Shown here piece by piece: positions 49,332-58,780 of a stretch of DNA of 64,000 nucleotides. The translations under genes were made by a program, and so were the position numbers. Location of the stretch: contig NZ_KQ031391.1 of NCBI RefSeq assembly GCF_000966285.1, positions 554,978 to 618,977 of the forward strand, in the 5' to 3' direction. The notes under the pieces were generated by a model. The model saw only the letters and a list, made by a program, of their open reading frames with translations. It ran no database searches and was not told the DNA's origin. The DNA is from Pseudofrankia sp. DC12 (GTDB taxonomy: Bacteria > Actinomycetota > Actinomycetes > Frankiales > Frankiaceae). Numbering within the stretch: position 1 is the stretch's first letter; each line of letters begins with the position of its first letter.

Positions 49332-50321
49332 ATGCACATCCTCCTCGCCGTCGTCGTCTCCCACGGCGGCTCGCCGCACCTGGCCGGGCTCCTCGGCGCA
49401 CTCACCACCCTGACCGGCTGCAGGGTCGCCCTGGTCGAGAACCAGCCAGGCCACTCGCATCACGACGCTCCCGCCGGAGTGCGCGTCTACCAGGGCCACG
49501 GCAACATCGGCTACGGCACCGCGGTGAACCTGGCGGTCCGGCACACGCTCGACGACGAGCCCGGACAGGGTGGGCGGCCCGGCTGGGTCCTCGTCGTGAA
49601 CAGCGACGTCGCCATCCCCGATGACACCCGGGAAATGCTGCCGAAACTTCTCGCGCAGGCACCCGCCGATGTTGACGTGCTCGGATTTGGAATGTGCACG
49701 GATGACGGCGGTCCCGGCCGTTCGACCGCGGTCCTGCCGAACAGGCGGACCAGTGCGTTCACCGCGGTGCGCGGAGAGGCCGCGGCGATCGCCCGGTGGC
49801 CGGCGCTGCGCTATCCGGTCGGCGCCTTCTTCGCGATTCGAACCGACATGTTCCTGCGGATCGGCGGGTTCGACCCGACCTTCTGGCTCTATTACGAGGA
49901 GACCGACCTGTTCGCCCGGCTGCTCGCCGCCGGCGGCCGGATCGGCTGGTGCGACGGTGCCTGGCCGGTACGCCACACCGGCGGCACCACCGCCGGGCAG
50001 GCCGCGGAGCTGCAGCGCGAGCTGGGCCGGGCGGCGGTGCCGTACGCCCGCCGCCACCGCGGCTCCACCGGCCGGGGCTGGCTGCTGGTCCATGCGGCAC
50101 AGCTGGTCCTGCTCGTCGCCCGCAAGCTGGTCACCGGGCAGTGGCCCGACGCCACCCGGGGCGTCCAGATCCTCGTCGGGATGCTCCAGGGGATGCTCTG
50201 GCCAGGCTGGGAGCCGGCGGTTCGGTCCCGGTGGCGGGCGGTACCGGCACCGGCCCGGCGCAGGCTCGCGGCCCTGGACGCCGTGCCTGGGCCTGGCGAC
50301 GGGCCCGCCGTCCACGGCTGA
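49332..50321 (+). CDS. Family 2 glycosyltransferase (rhamnosyltransferase-like)
   Basis: A 329-residue GT-A enzyme. It begins MHILLAVVVSHGG, has the acceptor/nucleotide segment NIGYGTAVNLAVRHTL, the metal-binding region VLVVNSDVAI (the DxD is reduced to NSD, as in WbbL-like enzymes), and GAFFAIRTDMFLRIGGFDPTFWLYYEETDL (key GGFD, YYEE-D). A hydrophobic C-terminal stretch suggests membrane association. GGAGAG precedes the ATG at 49332; an upstream GTG at 49155 would add 59 poorly conserved residues. Probably decorates a cell-surface glycan; acceptor unknown. Confidence 0.85.
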   Translation: MHILLAVVVSHGGSPHLAGLLGALTTLTGCRVALVENQPGHSHHDAPAGVRVYQGHGNIGYGTAVNLAVRHTLDDEPGQGGRPGWVLVVNSDVAIPDDTREMLPKLLAQAPADVDVLGFGMCTDDGGPGRSTAVLPNRRTSAFTAVRGEAAAIARWPALRYPVGAFFAIRTDMFLRIGGFDPTFWLYYEETDLFARLLAAGGRIGWCDGAWPVRHTGGTTAGQAAELQRELGRAAVPYARRHRGSTGRGWLLVHAAQLVLLVARKLVTGQWPDATRGVQILVGMLQGMLWPGWEPAVRSRWRAVPAPARRRLAALDAVPGPGDGPAVHG

Positions 50322-50440
50322 CCGGCGCGGCCATCGACGGAGCCTGCCGGGCTCGCGCCTGGTACTCCTGGCACGGAGCCCGGTCCAGGCGGGAAGAATG
50401 ACGGTGACGAGACCGGGACCGGCGGGCCGGAGGGCAAACG

Positions 50441-51106
50441 ATGAGCGTGCGCGAGTACACGGGCGACGTCACGGTGGGCGGGCCGGCCGACGTCCGGCAG
50501 CTGCCGGGCCTGACCATCACCAAGGTCGCCGTCGGCCCGTTCGACAACAACTGCTACCTGCTGCGCTGCACCACGACCGGCGAGCAGCTGCTCATCGACG
50601 CCGCCAACGAGCCGGAGACCCTGCTGCGCGTCATCGGCGACGAGGGCCTGGCGACCGTGGTCACGACCCACCGCCACCCGGACCACGTCCAGGCCCTGTC
50701 GGACATCGTGGCCGCGACCGGCGCCACTACCGTCGCGCACCCAGACGACGCCCCGGCGATCCCCGTACCGACGGCCACCCTGCTGGGTGACGGTGAGGAG
50801 ATCCGCGTCGGCCAGGTCGCCCTGCGCGCGATCCACCTCGTCGGTCACACCCCGGGCTCGGTCGCCCTGCTCCATGACGCCGACCCGGCCGCGCCGCACC
50901 TGTTCACCGGCGACTGCCTCTTCCCCGGCGGCCCCGGCAACACCCGCGACGACGCGGCGGCCTTCACCTCGTTGATGGACGGCCTGGAGGCCAAGGTCTT
51001 CGGCCCGCTCCCCGACGCGACGTGGATCTACCCCGGCCATGGCAAGGACTCAACCCTGGGCCACGAGCGCCCACACCTGGCCGAGTGGCGGGCCCGCGGC
51101 TGGTAG
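50441..51106 (+). CDS. Metallo-beta-lactamase-fold hydrolase (glyoxalase II-like)
   Basis: A 221-residue MBL protein. Metal ligands: THRHPDHVQ (HxHxDH with an R), HLVGHTPGSVALL, FTGDCLFPGG and the last His in YPGHGKDS. FDNNCYLLRC near residue 35 is the usual first strand of hydroxyacylglutathione-hydrolase-like proteins. GGAGGG lies before the ATG. Actinomycetes lack glutathione, so a mycothiol-type or other thioester is more likely as substrate; that is inference. Confidence 0.88.
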   Translation: MSVREYTGDVTVGGPADVRQLPGLTITKVAVGPFDNNCYLLRCTTTGEQLLIDAANEPETLLRVIGDEGLATVVTTHRHPDHVQALSDIVAATGATTVAHPDDAPAIPVPTATLLGDGEEIRVGQVALRAIHLVGHTPGSVALLHDADPAAPHLFTGDCLFPGGPGNTRDDAAAFTSLMDGLEAKVFGPLPDATWIYPGHGKDSTLGHERPHLAEWRARGW

Positions 51107-51173
51107 CTCGGCCCGGTAGGCCTAGTACGGAAATCGGGCCCAATTCCCGGCGCTGAGGTGGCACCGTGACGGT

Positions 51174-51737
51174 ATGACTGCGGCCGGGTCGCGAGCGCGA
51201 CCAGACCCGCCGGCGGATGCAGCCGAGTCGACGGCGGCCGGCTCGGCGCCGGTGGCGGTGGCGGTGGCGGTGGCGGTCGAGTTCACCGAGGGCGAGGCGG
51301 CGGCCGTCGCGGTGGCCCTGGTCGCGCTGCCTGACGGGCCGCTGGCCGACGCCGCGCGGGCCGCGCTGCACAAGGTGCTCACCGCGCTCGGGCCGGCTGG
51401 GCAGGAACGGGTCGTCGAACGGGCGGCCGAGGTGTGGAGGCGCCCGGACGGGCTGCCTCGGTCAGCGGCGACGCCCGTCATCGAGGACGCGATGCGCAGC
51501 GGCGTCGCCGTCACGATCGACTACGTCGACGCCGCCGGGCGGCCGAGCCACCGCCAGGTCGAGCCGCACGCGTTCGCCTACGCCCGGGGCAGCTGGTACC
51601 TGCTGGCCTGGAGCCTGGACAAGGACGCGCCACGCTGGTTCCGCTGGGACCGGATCGGCCACGCGGAGCTCACTGAGATCCCGATCCAGTGGCGCGAGGC
51701 CTTCGCCGCGTTCCCCGCGCCGAGCCCGCGCTTGTAG
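51174..51737 (+). CDS. WYL-domain protein lacking the N-terminal helix-turn-helix
   Basis: A 187-residue protein, a little over half the length of WYL transcription factors. Residues 100-165 are a WYL domain: VTIDYVDAAGRPSHRQVEPH, then RGSWYLLAWSLDKDAPRWFRWDRIG (key WYL and RWFR.DRI). Residues 45-95 fit the linker helices before it. No DNA-binding helix-turn-helix is present and the WCX extension after WYL is missing. The N-terminus contains AVAVAVAVAV from a GTGGCG hexamer repeat (about 51250-51276). It may be a stand-alone ligand-binding protein or a decaying regulator. Confidence 0.72.
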   Translation: MTAAGSRARPDPPADAAESTAAGSAPVAVAVAVAVEFTEGEAAAVAVALVALPDGPLADAARAALHKVLTALGPAGQERVVERAAEVWRRPDGLPRSAATPVIEDAMRSGVAVTIDYVDAAGRPSHRQVEPHAFAYARGSWYLLAWSLDKDAPRWFRWDRIGHAELTEIPIQWREAFAAFPAPSPRL

Positions 51738-51785
51738 CGCCCAGCCCGCGGGCGCGGCTGTCAGCCGTCAGGCCGGCGCCGGTGC

Positions 51786-53144
51786 TCAGCGCCCCGGGTG
51801 GTGGTGCGGCCGGCTGAAGCCCGCGACGACCGCGCGACCGCGGGCCGGCGCCGTCTCGATCGCGCGGCGGATCTCCAGCGGCCCGACGACGCCGACGACG
51901 CGCGGGCTGCCGGCGGCGTCGCGCTGCTCCCCGTCCAGCACGAGGACGCAGCCGGCCGCGGGCTGCTCGGCCAGCCGCGGCGCGACGACGGCCAGCGGCT
52001 CGTCGGGACGCGCCGTCGGGACCGCCGACATCGGGATCGTGACCCGGCTGACCCGGGCCAGGTCCCGGTCGTCCAGCGGAACCGCGGCCAGGGCGCGGGC
52101 AAGGGCGACGCCGGCCAAGGTGTCCTCGACCTCGTGGACCGTGAACAGCGGGGCCACCAGCGCGCCCGGCCGGACCACCTCGGCGAGCGCGGCGTCGACG
52201 GTCTGCCAGGCCAGCAGCCTGGGCGGCGGTGGCGCCATGACGTCTCGGATGAAGACCCCCTCCAGCGCCGTGCCGGCCCGCTGGCGCGCCTGCTCCAGTC
52301 GCGACGACGCGAGCGCCATCCAGCCCAGCAGCACCGCCCAGAGCCCGACGAAACCGACCAGGAAGCAGGCGGCGACGCCGGCGGCGAGCAGCACCCAGCC
52401 CGTGATCACGCCTGTCCTGGCGACCACGGCCGCGGCCCGGCGCGGGCCGCCGCCGCGCCGCAGGACGAAGGCGGCGAGGACGCGCCCGCCCGGGGTGCGC
52501 GGCGAGGGCAGCAGGTCGACGAGCGTGATCAGGAGGGTGAAGGTGCCGACCCACAGGGCGACCCGGGCCGCCAGCTCGATCGTGCCGCCGGGCGCGAACA
52601 CGCCGAGCGCGGTCAGCGCCGCGCCGAGCAGCAGGGTGGTCAGCAGCCCGGCGCGGGCGATGGCGGCGTCGGCGCGCGGGTCCAGCCCGGTAGGCCCGGG
52701 CTCGCCGGGCCGCTGGGCCGGCGAACCGGGAGCGGCGGCGCCGCCAGGCGGCTCCGCCGGATAGGGCTCCGCCGCACCGACGCCGGAGGTCCCGACGCCC
52801 CAGATCATCTCGTCGGGGCCGCGGCGGAAGCCGCCCGCGGGTACCGGCGGCCGGCCGAGCATGAGCCTGCTGCCGAACGCGCCGAGCTGGATCGCGTGGA
52901 CCTCGACACCCGCGCGCCGGGCGGCGAACGACCGGGCCAGGTCAGCCGTGACCAGAATTCCCACCAGCAGCAGGGCGCCGAGGAGGCCGGCGCTGAAGTA
53001 GGCCGAGCCGGTCCGGTTGGGGACCGTCACCGGGAGGGTCAGCCAGCCGAGCAGGGCGGTGACGATCGCCACCGAGACCGCCAGGCCCGGACGCACGACG
53101 ATCCTGGGCAGTCGACGGCCGCTGCTCGCGTCTTGGGTGCCCAT
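51786..53144 (-). CDS. Site-2-protease-like membrane protein with CBS-type tail; catalytic motifs lost
   Basis: A 452-residue protein with the plan of S2P/M50 CBS-type metalloproteases: helices at about 20-40 and 50-68, a soluble insert, three or four more helices, then a CBS-like region from [10 protein letters not shown]. The [19 protein letters not shown] context normally follows HExxH, but the metal site reads A67-D68-L-A-R71, so both His and the Glu are gone. The second motif, usually LLPxxPLDGGR, reads [11 protein letters not shown] and lacks the Asp ligand. A proteolytically dead homologue is the simplest reading. Divergent from uvrB. Confidence 0.75.
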   Translation of the reverse strand: MGTQDASSGRRLPRIVVRPGLAVSVAIVTALLGWLTLPVTVPNRTGSAYFSAGLLGALLLVGILVTADLARSFAARRAGVEVHAIQLGAFGSRLMLGRPPVPAGGFRRGPDEMIWGVGTSGVGAAEPYPAEPPGGAAAPGSPAQRPGEPGPTGLDPRADAAIARAGLLTTLLLGAALTALGVFAPGGTIELAARVALWVGTFTLLITLVDLLPSPRTPGGRVLAAFVLRRGGGPRRAAAVVARTGVITGWVLLAAGVAACFLVGFVGLWAVLLGWMALASSRLEQARQRAGTALEGVFIRDVMAPPPPRLLAWQTVDAALAEVVRPGALVAPLFTVHEVEDTLAGVALARALAAVPLDDRDLARVSRVTIPMSAVPTARPDEPLAVVAPRLAEQPAAGCVLVLDGEQRDAAGSPRVVGVVGPLEIRRAIETAPARGRAVVAGFSRPHHHPGR

Positions 53145-53366
53145 GGTCGTCCGGCTCCTCTCGGGGACTCGCTCATCGCGTCCCTGTTCCTATCCCCCAA
53201 CGACTGTCGTGCCCCTCGCCCTCCCGTCCGAACCGGGATGTCCGGCCGGCACCCGGCCATGGTGACGCCCGTCTCCGACAGGTTCGGCCGACCGGCCAGG
53301 GCCGTGCTCCGAGGCGGCCGGGCAGCCCGGCGGAAACTGTCGGACGGGTGTGGTGTTCTGGTCCGT

Positions 53367-55589
53367 ATGAGCACGACGTCCGAACGACCCGCGGCGCCTC
53401 GACCCGAAGCGACACGGCACGAAGCGACACGGCACGAAGCGATGGCGCCCGCCACGGTCAGGCCGAGCGTCGCCAACCGACCCACCGTGAACAACAAGCG
53501 CTCCGCCACGCCGTTCAAGGTCGTCTCCGACTACCAGCCGTCCGGTGACCAGCCGGCCGCGATCAAGGAGCTGGCGCTGCGGATCCGGGCGGGCGAGAAG
53601 GACCTCGTGCTGCTGGGCGCGACCGGCACGGGCAAGTCCGCGACGACGGCGTGGCTCATCGAGGAGCTGCAGCGCCCAACCCTGGTCATGGCGCCGAACA
53701 AGACGCTGGCCGCCCAGCTCGCCAACGAGTTCCGCGAGCTGCTGCCGCACAACGCCGTCGAGTACTTCGTCTCGTACTACGACTACTACCAGCCTGAGGC
53801 GTACATCGCCCAGACGGACACCTACATCGAGAAGGACTCCTCGATCAACGAGGAGGTCGAGCGGCTGCGGCACTCGGCGACGATGAGCCTGCTGACCCGC
53901 CGGGACGTGATCGTGGTGGCCAGCGTCAGCTGCATCTACGGCCTCGGCACCCCGCAGGAGTACATCGACCGGATGGTCCAGATCTCCGTCGGCGAGGAGA
54001 TCGACCGGGACCTGCTGCTGCGCCGGCTGGTGGACGTCCAGTACGCCCGCAACGACCTGGCCTTCGACCGCGGCACGTTCCGGGTCCGCGGCGACACGGT
54101 CGAGGTGTTCCCGGTCTACGAGGAGCTGGCCGTCCGGATCGAGCTGTTCGGCGACGAGATCGAGCGGATCAGCTACCTGCACCCGCTGACCGGCGAGATC
54201 GTCCGTGAGGTCGAGCAGGTCTTCATCTTCCCGGCCAGCCACTACGTCGCCGGCCCGGAGCGGATGGAACGGGCGATCGCGGGCATCGAGGAGGAGCTGG
54301 CCACCCGGCTGGAGCAACTGGAGGGGCAGGGCAAGCTGCTGGAGGCCCAGCGCCTGCGGATGCGGACCACCTACGACATCGAGATGATGCGCCAGGTCGG
54401 CTTCTGCTCGGGCATCGAGAACTACTCGCGCCACATCGACGGCCGCGCCGCCGGCACCGCGCCGCACACCCTGCTCGACTACTTCCCCGACGACTTCCTG
54501 ATGGTCATCGACGAGTCGCACAACACGGTGCCGCAGATCGGCGGCATGTACGAGGGCGACATGTCCCGCAAGCGCAACCTCGTCGACCACGGCTTCCGGC
54601 TGCCGTCCGCGACCGACAACCGGCCGCTGCGCTGGGAGGAGTTCCTGGAGCGGGTCGGCCAGACGGTCTACCTGTCGGCGACCCCCGGGCCGTACGAGCT
54701 GGGGAAGGCCGACGGCATCGTCGAGCAGATCATCCGGCCGACCGGCCTGATCGACCCGGAGATCGTGCTGAAGCCGACGAAGGGCCAGATCGACGACCTG
54801 ATCCACGAGATCCGGCTGCGCGCCGAGCGGGACGAACGGGTTCTCGTGACGACGCTGACCAAGAAGATGTCCGAGGACCTGACCGACTACCTGCTGGAGC
54901 TGGGCATCCGGGTTCGCTACCTGCACAGCGAGGTCGACACGCTGCGCCGGGTCGAGCTGCTCACCGAGCTGCGCCGCGGCGACTACGACGTCCTCGTCGG
55001 CATCAACCTGCTGCGTGAGGGCCTCGACCTGCCCGAGGTCTCGCTGGTCTCGATCCTGGACGCGGACAAGGAGGGCTTCCTGCGCTCCGAGCGGTCCCTG
55101 ATCCAGACGATCGGCCGCGCGGCCCGCAACGTCGCCGGCCAGGTCCACATGTACGCCGACAAGATCACCCCGTCGATGCGGACCGCGATCGACGAGACCA
55201 ACCGCCGGCGCGCGCTGCAGGTCGCCTACAACGAGAAGCACGGCCTCGACCCGCAGCCGCTGCGCAAGAAGGTCATGGACATCCTCGACGACATGGTCCG
55301 GGAGAACGCCGACGGCGAGATGTACGGCGGTGGCCGGGCCCAGTCCCGCGGCAAGGCGCCGGTGCCCGGGATGAAGTCCCGTGGCGGCAAGCAGGATGCT
55401 GTCGGCCGCTACGCCGCGGAGCTGGCCGGTATGCCCCGCCACGACCTGGCCAACCTCATCCGCCAGCTCGACGACCAGATGCACGAGGCCGCCAAGGAAC
55501 TCCAGTTCGAGCTGGCCGCCCGCCTGCGCGACGAGATCGCGGAACTGAAGAAGGAGCTGCGCGGGATGACCGCCGCCGGCGTCGAGTAG
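53367..55589 (+). CDS. uvrB: UvrB, excinuclease ABC helicase subunit
   Basis: A 740-residue UvrB. The conserved part starts near residue 50 ([17 protein letters not shown]). Walker [15 protein letters not shown], the beta-hairpin [20 protein letters not shown]-like [14 protein letters not shown], motif VI region QTIGRAARN, and the C-terminal UVR motif [19 protein letters not shown]. The first 45 residues contain the repeat RHEATRHEA from a 15-base tandem repeat. No ribosome site is seen before the ATG at 53367; ATG at 53442 or GTG at 53487 could be the real start. No SOS box seen in 53145-53366. Confidence 0.96.
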   Translation: MSTTSERPAAPRPEATRHEATRHEAMAPATVRPSVANRPTVNNKRSATPFKVVSDYQPSGDQPAAIKELALRIRAGEKDLVLLGATGTGKSATTAWLIEELQRPTLVMAPNKTLAAQLANEFRELLPHNAVEYFVSYYDYYQPEAYIAQTDTYIEKDSSINEEVERLRHSATMSLLTRRDVIVVASVSCIYGLGTPQEYIDRMVQISVGEEIDRDLLLRRLVDVQYARNDLAFDRGTFRVRGDTVEVFPVYEELAVRIELFGDEIERISYLHPLTGEIVREVEQVFIFPASHYVAGPERMERAIAGIEEELATRLEQLEGQGKLLEAQRLRMRTTYDIEMMRQVGFCSGIENYSRHIDGRAAGTAPHTLLDYFPDDFLMVIDESHNTVPQIGGMYEGDMSRKRNLVDHGFRLPSATDNRPLRWEEFLERVGQTVYLSATPGPYELGKADGIVEQIIRPTGLIDPEIVLKPTKGQIDDLIHEIRLRAERDERVLVTTLTKKMSEDLTDYLLELGIRVRYLHSEVDTLRRVELLTELRRGDYDVLVGINLLREGLDLPEVSLVSILDADKEGFLRSERSLIQTIGRAARNVAGQVHMYADKITPSMRTAIDETNRRRALQVAYNEKHGLDPQPLRKKVMDILDDMVRENADGEMYGGGRAQSRGKAPVPGMKSRGGKQDAVGRYAAELAGMPRHDLANLIRQLDDQMHEAAKELQFELAARLRDEIAELKKELRGMTAAGVE

Positions 55590-55634
55590 CTGGACGTGGT
55601 GGCCGCCAACCTCGGGAGCAGGGACAATCAGCTC

Positions 55635-56117
55635 ATGAGCATGATCAGCGTTCCCGTTGACATCACCCTCAGCGATGTGGCGGCCATCGGCCAGGCCGAC
55701 GAGCTGCACCGCTACGAGCTGAGTGACGAGGGAGAGCTGCGGGTCATGATGACGCCGACGCCGGAGCACTCCCGGATCGTCATGCGGCTGACGGCCTGGT
55801 CCGGTGGCGGGCGTCAGCCCGACCTGACGGTGTGGGCGGACGCGGCGCCCGATGTCGGCGTCGCGTCGGTCTACGTCCCGGTCGACGGGCTGCAGGTCGT
55901 CATCGAGGTGATCTCGCGCGGGCCCCGCCAGAACGATCTGGTCGACAAGGTCGGCGAGTACGCCCGCGCCGGGATCGAGCGGTACTGGACCGTCGAGCAG
56001 GGCGGCACCCAGCCGGTGACGTTCCGAACCCTGGGCACGGGCGGCTACTCGTCGGCGGGGCCGCGTCCGCTGGACTGGGTCCTGAAGCGCCAGCCCATGG
56101 ACTTCGGAGCCAACTGA
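55635..56117 (+). CDS. Uma2-family (DUF820) putative endonuclease, internally shortened
   Basis: A 160-residue protein of the Uma2 family (PD-(D/E)xK-like). N-terminal half: DELHRYELSDEGELRVMMTP and SRIVMRLTAW; C-terminal half: GGGRQPDLTVWADAA, VVIEVISRGPRQNDLVDKVGEYARAGIERYW. The EVIS...D.V.K..EYA block keeps the catalytic Glu and Lys. Between TAW and GGGRQPD about 25 residues found in normal members (including part of the central sheet) are missing, the junction being TAWSGGG. The frame is open across the junction. May be inactive. Confidence 0.78.
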   Translation: MSMISVPVDITLSDVAAIGQADELHRYELSDEGELRVMMTPTPEHSRIVMRLTAWSGGGRQPDLTVWADAAPDVGVASVYVPVDGLQVVIEVISRGPRQNDLVDKVGEYARAGIERYWTVEQGGTQPVTFRTLGTGGYSSAGPRPLDWVLKRQPMDFGAN

Positions 56118-56150
56118 CCTCGTCGCGTTCGGGTCGCCGGCGGCATGACG

Positions 56151-56194
56151 CCACCCCTCGGCCTGGCCGGAAGACCGGCCAGGCCGAGGGGTGG
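56151..56194. terminator. Very strong bidirectional hairpin
   Basis: A perfect 20-bp stem closed by the 4-base loop AAGA, between the Uma2 stop and the convergent remnant. No mismatch in 40 paired bases; the best hairpin in the window. Confidence 0.85.
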
Positions 56195-56201
56195 ACGCGG
56201 G

Positions 56202-56470
56202 TTAGCTGATCTTGATGCTGGCCAGGAGCGCTGTGGTCTCGGCGGGTTGTCGCTGTAGTCGAGGACGCGGAACGGGAGCTGGGGCAGGTACCAGCTGCGC
56301 GGGTGGAAGGTGGTGAGGCTCCTGACGGTCCCGGCCGTGCGGCCGAGCTGCCGCGCGGTCTCCGCCTCACTGAGGTCCTCGTAGTGGCGCAGCACGACCG
56401 CCGCCCGCTGCCGGGCCGGCAGCCGGCGCAGCGCTACGACCAGCCGGGCCCGCTCGTCGGCCGCTGGGTG
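56202..56470 (-). pseudogene. Remnant: ECF sigma factor region 4 joined to an unrelated C-terminus
   Basis: From 56470 to about 56309 the minus strand encodes ARLVVALRRLPARQRAAV, then LRHYEDLSEAETARQLGRTA and GTVRSLTT, an unmistakable SigE-family region 4 with its helix-turn-helix. A stop codon lies immediately before (TGA at 56473), so region 2 is missing. After LTT the sequence changes to FHPRSWYLPQLPFRVLDYSD, then with a one-base shift near 56243 to TTALLASIKIS and a TAA at 56204. That second part looks like the end of another protein, which I do not recognise. Product non-functional. Confidence 0.75.
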
Positions 56471-56596
56471 TCAGGAACCCGACATCCCGGCTTGGCCGGC
56501 CCCCTGCCGCCGCGCGTCGCCCCGGCCGTCCCCCGTGATCGGCCTGGCGGCCGCGCCGGTCACCTTTCGTCCGGACGGAGGCCGACGGCGGCTCGC

Positions 56597-57346
56597 TCAG
56601 CCCCCGCCGGGGTCCGCCGGCGCGATCTGGCCGGACCGCCTGCGCCGGTCGCGGGCCAGCAGCGACCGCGCGGCCAGGCGCAGCAGGCCGGCGGCGAGCA
56701 GCGCCACGAGCCCCTCGGCAACGTGGCCGTCCAGCCAGGCGACGAGGGTGCGCCCCCACGGAGACACCGCGCGGGCGGCCAACAGGTATGCGGCAGTCTG
56801 GAGGGCCATGCCGGGGACGACGAAGCTCAGGAACCGCCGCCAGGAGACCCCGCTGCCGCCGAGGGCGGCGTCGACCGCCGGGTTGGCGTTGACCAGGCAG
56901 ACGTACAGCAGCATGCGCTCGGTCGAGCGCCGCGACAGCGCGCCGACGACGCGCCGCCCGCCGGGGCGCACCACCAGCACCGAGCGCAGGTCGTTGCGGG
57001 CGATGCCGAAGTAGCCGACCCGCACGAGCGCGCGCAGCGGCACCGCGATCAGGACCGCGGGCAGGAACGGCACCGAGCCGCCGACCAGGAGCATGACCGA
57101 CCAGGTCGGCCGCAGCGCGAGGAGCAGCAGCGGGGCGCCCGGGGCCAGCCGGGCGAGCAGCGCCAGCCCGAGGGCGCCCCCGCCGTACAGCACGGCCAGC
57201 AACAGCACCGGCCAGGTCCGCGACACCCAGCGAGCCCGCCGACGCGGCGGCGGGCTCAGCTCGGACGCGCTCGGCACAGGCCGGCCTGGCTCAGACGGGC
57301 TCGGCCCCGCCGGCTCGGCTGCCGTTCCCGGCCTCGTGCCCACCAC
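56597..57346 (-). CDS. Membrane protein, unknown function (weak VTT/DedA resemblance)
   Basis: A 249-residue protein with a Pro/Ser-rich N-terminus of about 40 residues and four or five hydrophobic segments (WPVLLLAVLYGGGALGLALL, FLPAVLIAVPLRALVRVGYF, FLSFVVPGMALQTAAYLLAA, LVALLAAGLLRLAARSLLA). The order APLLLLALRP..LVGGSVPFLPA..PLR..RVGYFGIAR is loosely like VTT/DedA-type proteins, but I would not assign it. Divergent from coaE, with 84 bases between. ATG start; no ribosome site examined convincingly. Confidence 0.65.
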   Translation of the reverse strand: MVGTRPGTAAEPAGPSPSEPGRPVPSASELSPPPRRRARWVSRTWPVLLLAVLYGGGALGLALLARLAPGAPLLLLALRPTWSVMLLVGGSVPFLPAVLIAVPLRALVRVGYFGIARNDLRSVLVVRPGGRRVVGALSRRSTERMLLYVCLVNANPAVDAALGGSGVSWRRFLSFVVPGMALQTAAYLLAARAVSPWGRTLVAWLDGHVAEGLVALLAAGLLRLAARSLLARDRRRRSGQIAPADPGGG

Positions 57347-57430
57347 TGGTCCAGGATGCCTGGTCCGTCGCCGGCGGATGGACCGACCCGAGCCGCGCTC
57401 CGGCGCCCGCGGTACGGCAGACTCGGCGAC

Positions 57431-58033
57431 GTGGCGAGGGTGGGACTTACCGGTGGGATCGGGTCAGGGAAGAGCGCCGTGTCGAGCCGGCTGGCCGAGC
57501 ACGGCGCCATCGTGATCGACGCGGACAATCTCGCCAGGGCGGTGGTCGCGCCTGGCACCCCCGGGCTCGCCGCGGTGGCCGCGGCCTTCGGCCCGGGCAT
57601 CCTGCGCCCGGACGGCAGTCTCGACCGCGAACAGCTCGGGACGGTCGTCTTCGCCGACCCGGCGGCGCGCCGGCGGCTGGAGGGCATCACCCATCCGCTG
57701 ATCCGCGACGAGACCGCCCGGCAGTTCAGCGCCCCGCCGCCGGGGGCCGTGGTCGTCCACGACATCCCGCTGCTGGTCGAGGCGGGGATGGCCAAGGGCT
57801 ACGACGTCGTGGTCGTCGTCGAGGCGCCCCGCGAGCTGCGGCTGGAGCGGCTGGCGGGCCGCGGCCTCCCCCGTGACCAGGCCGAGGCCCGGATGGCCAA
57901 CCAGGCCTCCGACGAGGACCGCCGTGCCGTCGCCGACGTCCTGCTCGACAACTCGGGGACGCTCGCCGACCTGCACGCCCAGGTGGACGCGCTCTGGCTG
58001 GACCTCGTCGCGCGCCGGGACGCCGCCGGCTAG
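57431..58033 (+). CDS. coaE: Dephospho-CoA kinase
   Basis: A 200-residue P-loop kinase catalysing the last step of coenzyme A synthesis. Walker A GLTGGIGSGKSAVSSRL, the IDADNLARAVV motif with the catalytic Asp, HPLIRDETARQ, and VVHDIPLLVEAG. The GTG at 57431 gives VARVGLTGGIGSGKS; the longer open frame overlaps non-coding sequence. In actinobacteria coaE normally lies close to uvrB, as here. Length matches the single-domain form, without the C-terminal UPF0157 domain found in mycobacteria. Confidence 0.93.
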   Translation: MARVGLTGGIGSGKSAVSSRLAEHGAIVIDADNLARAVVAPGTPGLAAVAAAFGPGILRPDGSLDREQLGTVVFADPAARRRLEGITHPLIRDETARQFSAPPPGAVVVHDIPLLVEAGMAKGYDVVVVVEAPRELRLERLAGRGLPRDQAEARMANQASDEDRRAVADVLLDNSGTLADLHAQVDALWLDLVARRDAAG

Positions 58034-58241
58034 GACCACCCGCCACCTGCGCCGGGCCGGCCGCTACCGCCGAGCCGATGAGTCGCGCCATCCTGGGGCG
58101 TCTCACAGACGTGGACATGCCACTGGTGCGGGCGGAGCGACGCCGTGGCCGCCCTCGACGGCCCCGGGCCAGCGACCTTCGGGCGGCCGCCGTCGCCCGG
58201 GTCTCCGGCCGGGCCGCGAGGGCCGAGCGCTGACGGACGAC

Positions 58242-58529
58242 GTGCGGGAGCTGTCCTACCTGGGCACCCGCCTCCCGCCGAACCTGCGGCTGCGCACGGT
58301 CGTCGTGGCGGCCGGGGACTCCGTCGCGTTCCGGCGGGCCGACTGGGTCGACACGCTCGTCGTCGTGGAGCGTGGCGAGCTCGACGTCGTATGCCAGGAC
58401 GGCACCCAGGCCACCTTCCGGGCCGGCGCGGTTCTCGTGCTCGACCTGCCGGAGCCGCGGTGGCTGCGCAACCCGGGGGACGGTCCGCTCGTGCTGTCCG
58501 CGCTGTCACGCCGCCAGCCGCCGGGCTGA
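58242..58529 (+). CDS. Small cupin-like protein
   Basis: A 95-residue beta-rich protein with a cupin pattern: VVVAAGDSVAFRRADWVDTLVVVERGELDVV (key residues G..V.....D..VVVERGEL) and FRAGAVLVLDLPEPRWLRN. The metal-binding histidines of classical cupins are absent. The GTG at 58242 is a tentative start; the frame is open further upstream without a better codon. Downstream, 58530-58780 holds no gene. Confidence 0.55.
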   Translation: MRELSYLGTRLPPNLRLRTVVVAAGDSVAFRRADWVDTLVVVERGELDVVCQDGTQATFRAGAVLVLDLPEPRWLRNPGDGPLVLSALSRRQPPG

Positions 58530-58780
58530 GCCAGGCCGGCCGCCGGCCGATGACGGCCCGAAACGGCCGTGGCGGCTTTCCGGATGTCCGCTCTCCGACC
58601 GCGACACAACTGGACAACGCATGGCCGACACGGAAAGGTCGGTCACGTTGCGCATCAGCCCTCCGGGCCGGTGTCCGGTCGCACCGACCTGGCCGGACCA
58701 GGCCCACAACGCCGCCTCAGGCCGCCGGGAACGCAGGCCACACGCGTGCGCACGCCCGGCGGCCGTGTTGGGAGCCGACC

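Noticed and set aside
53190..55769. 859-residue open frame on the minus strand across uvrB
   Set aside because: Antisense shadow of uvrB: its sequence is Asp/Leu/Val/Arg-rich with no motif, while the plus strand encodes a full UvrB.
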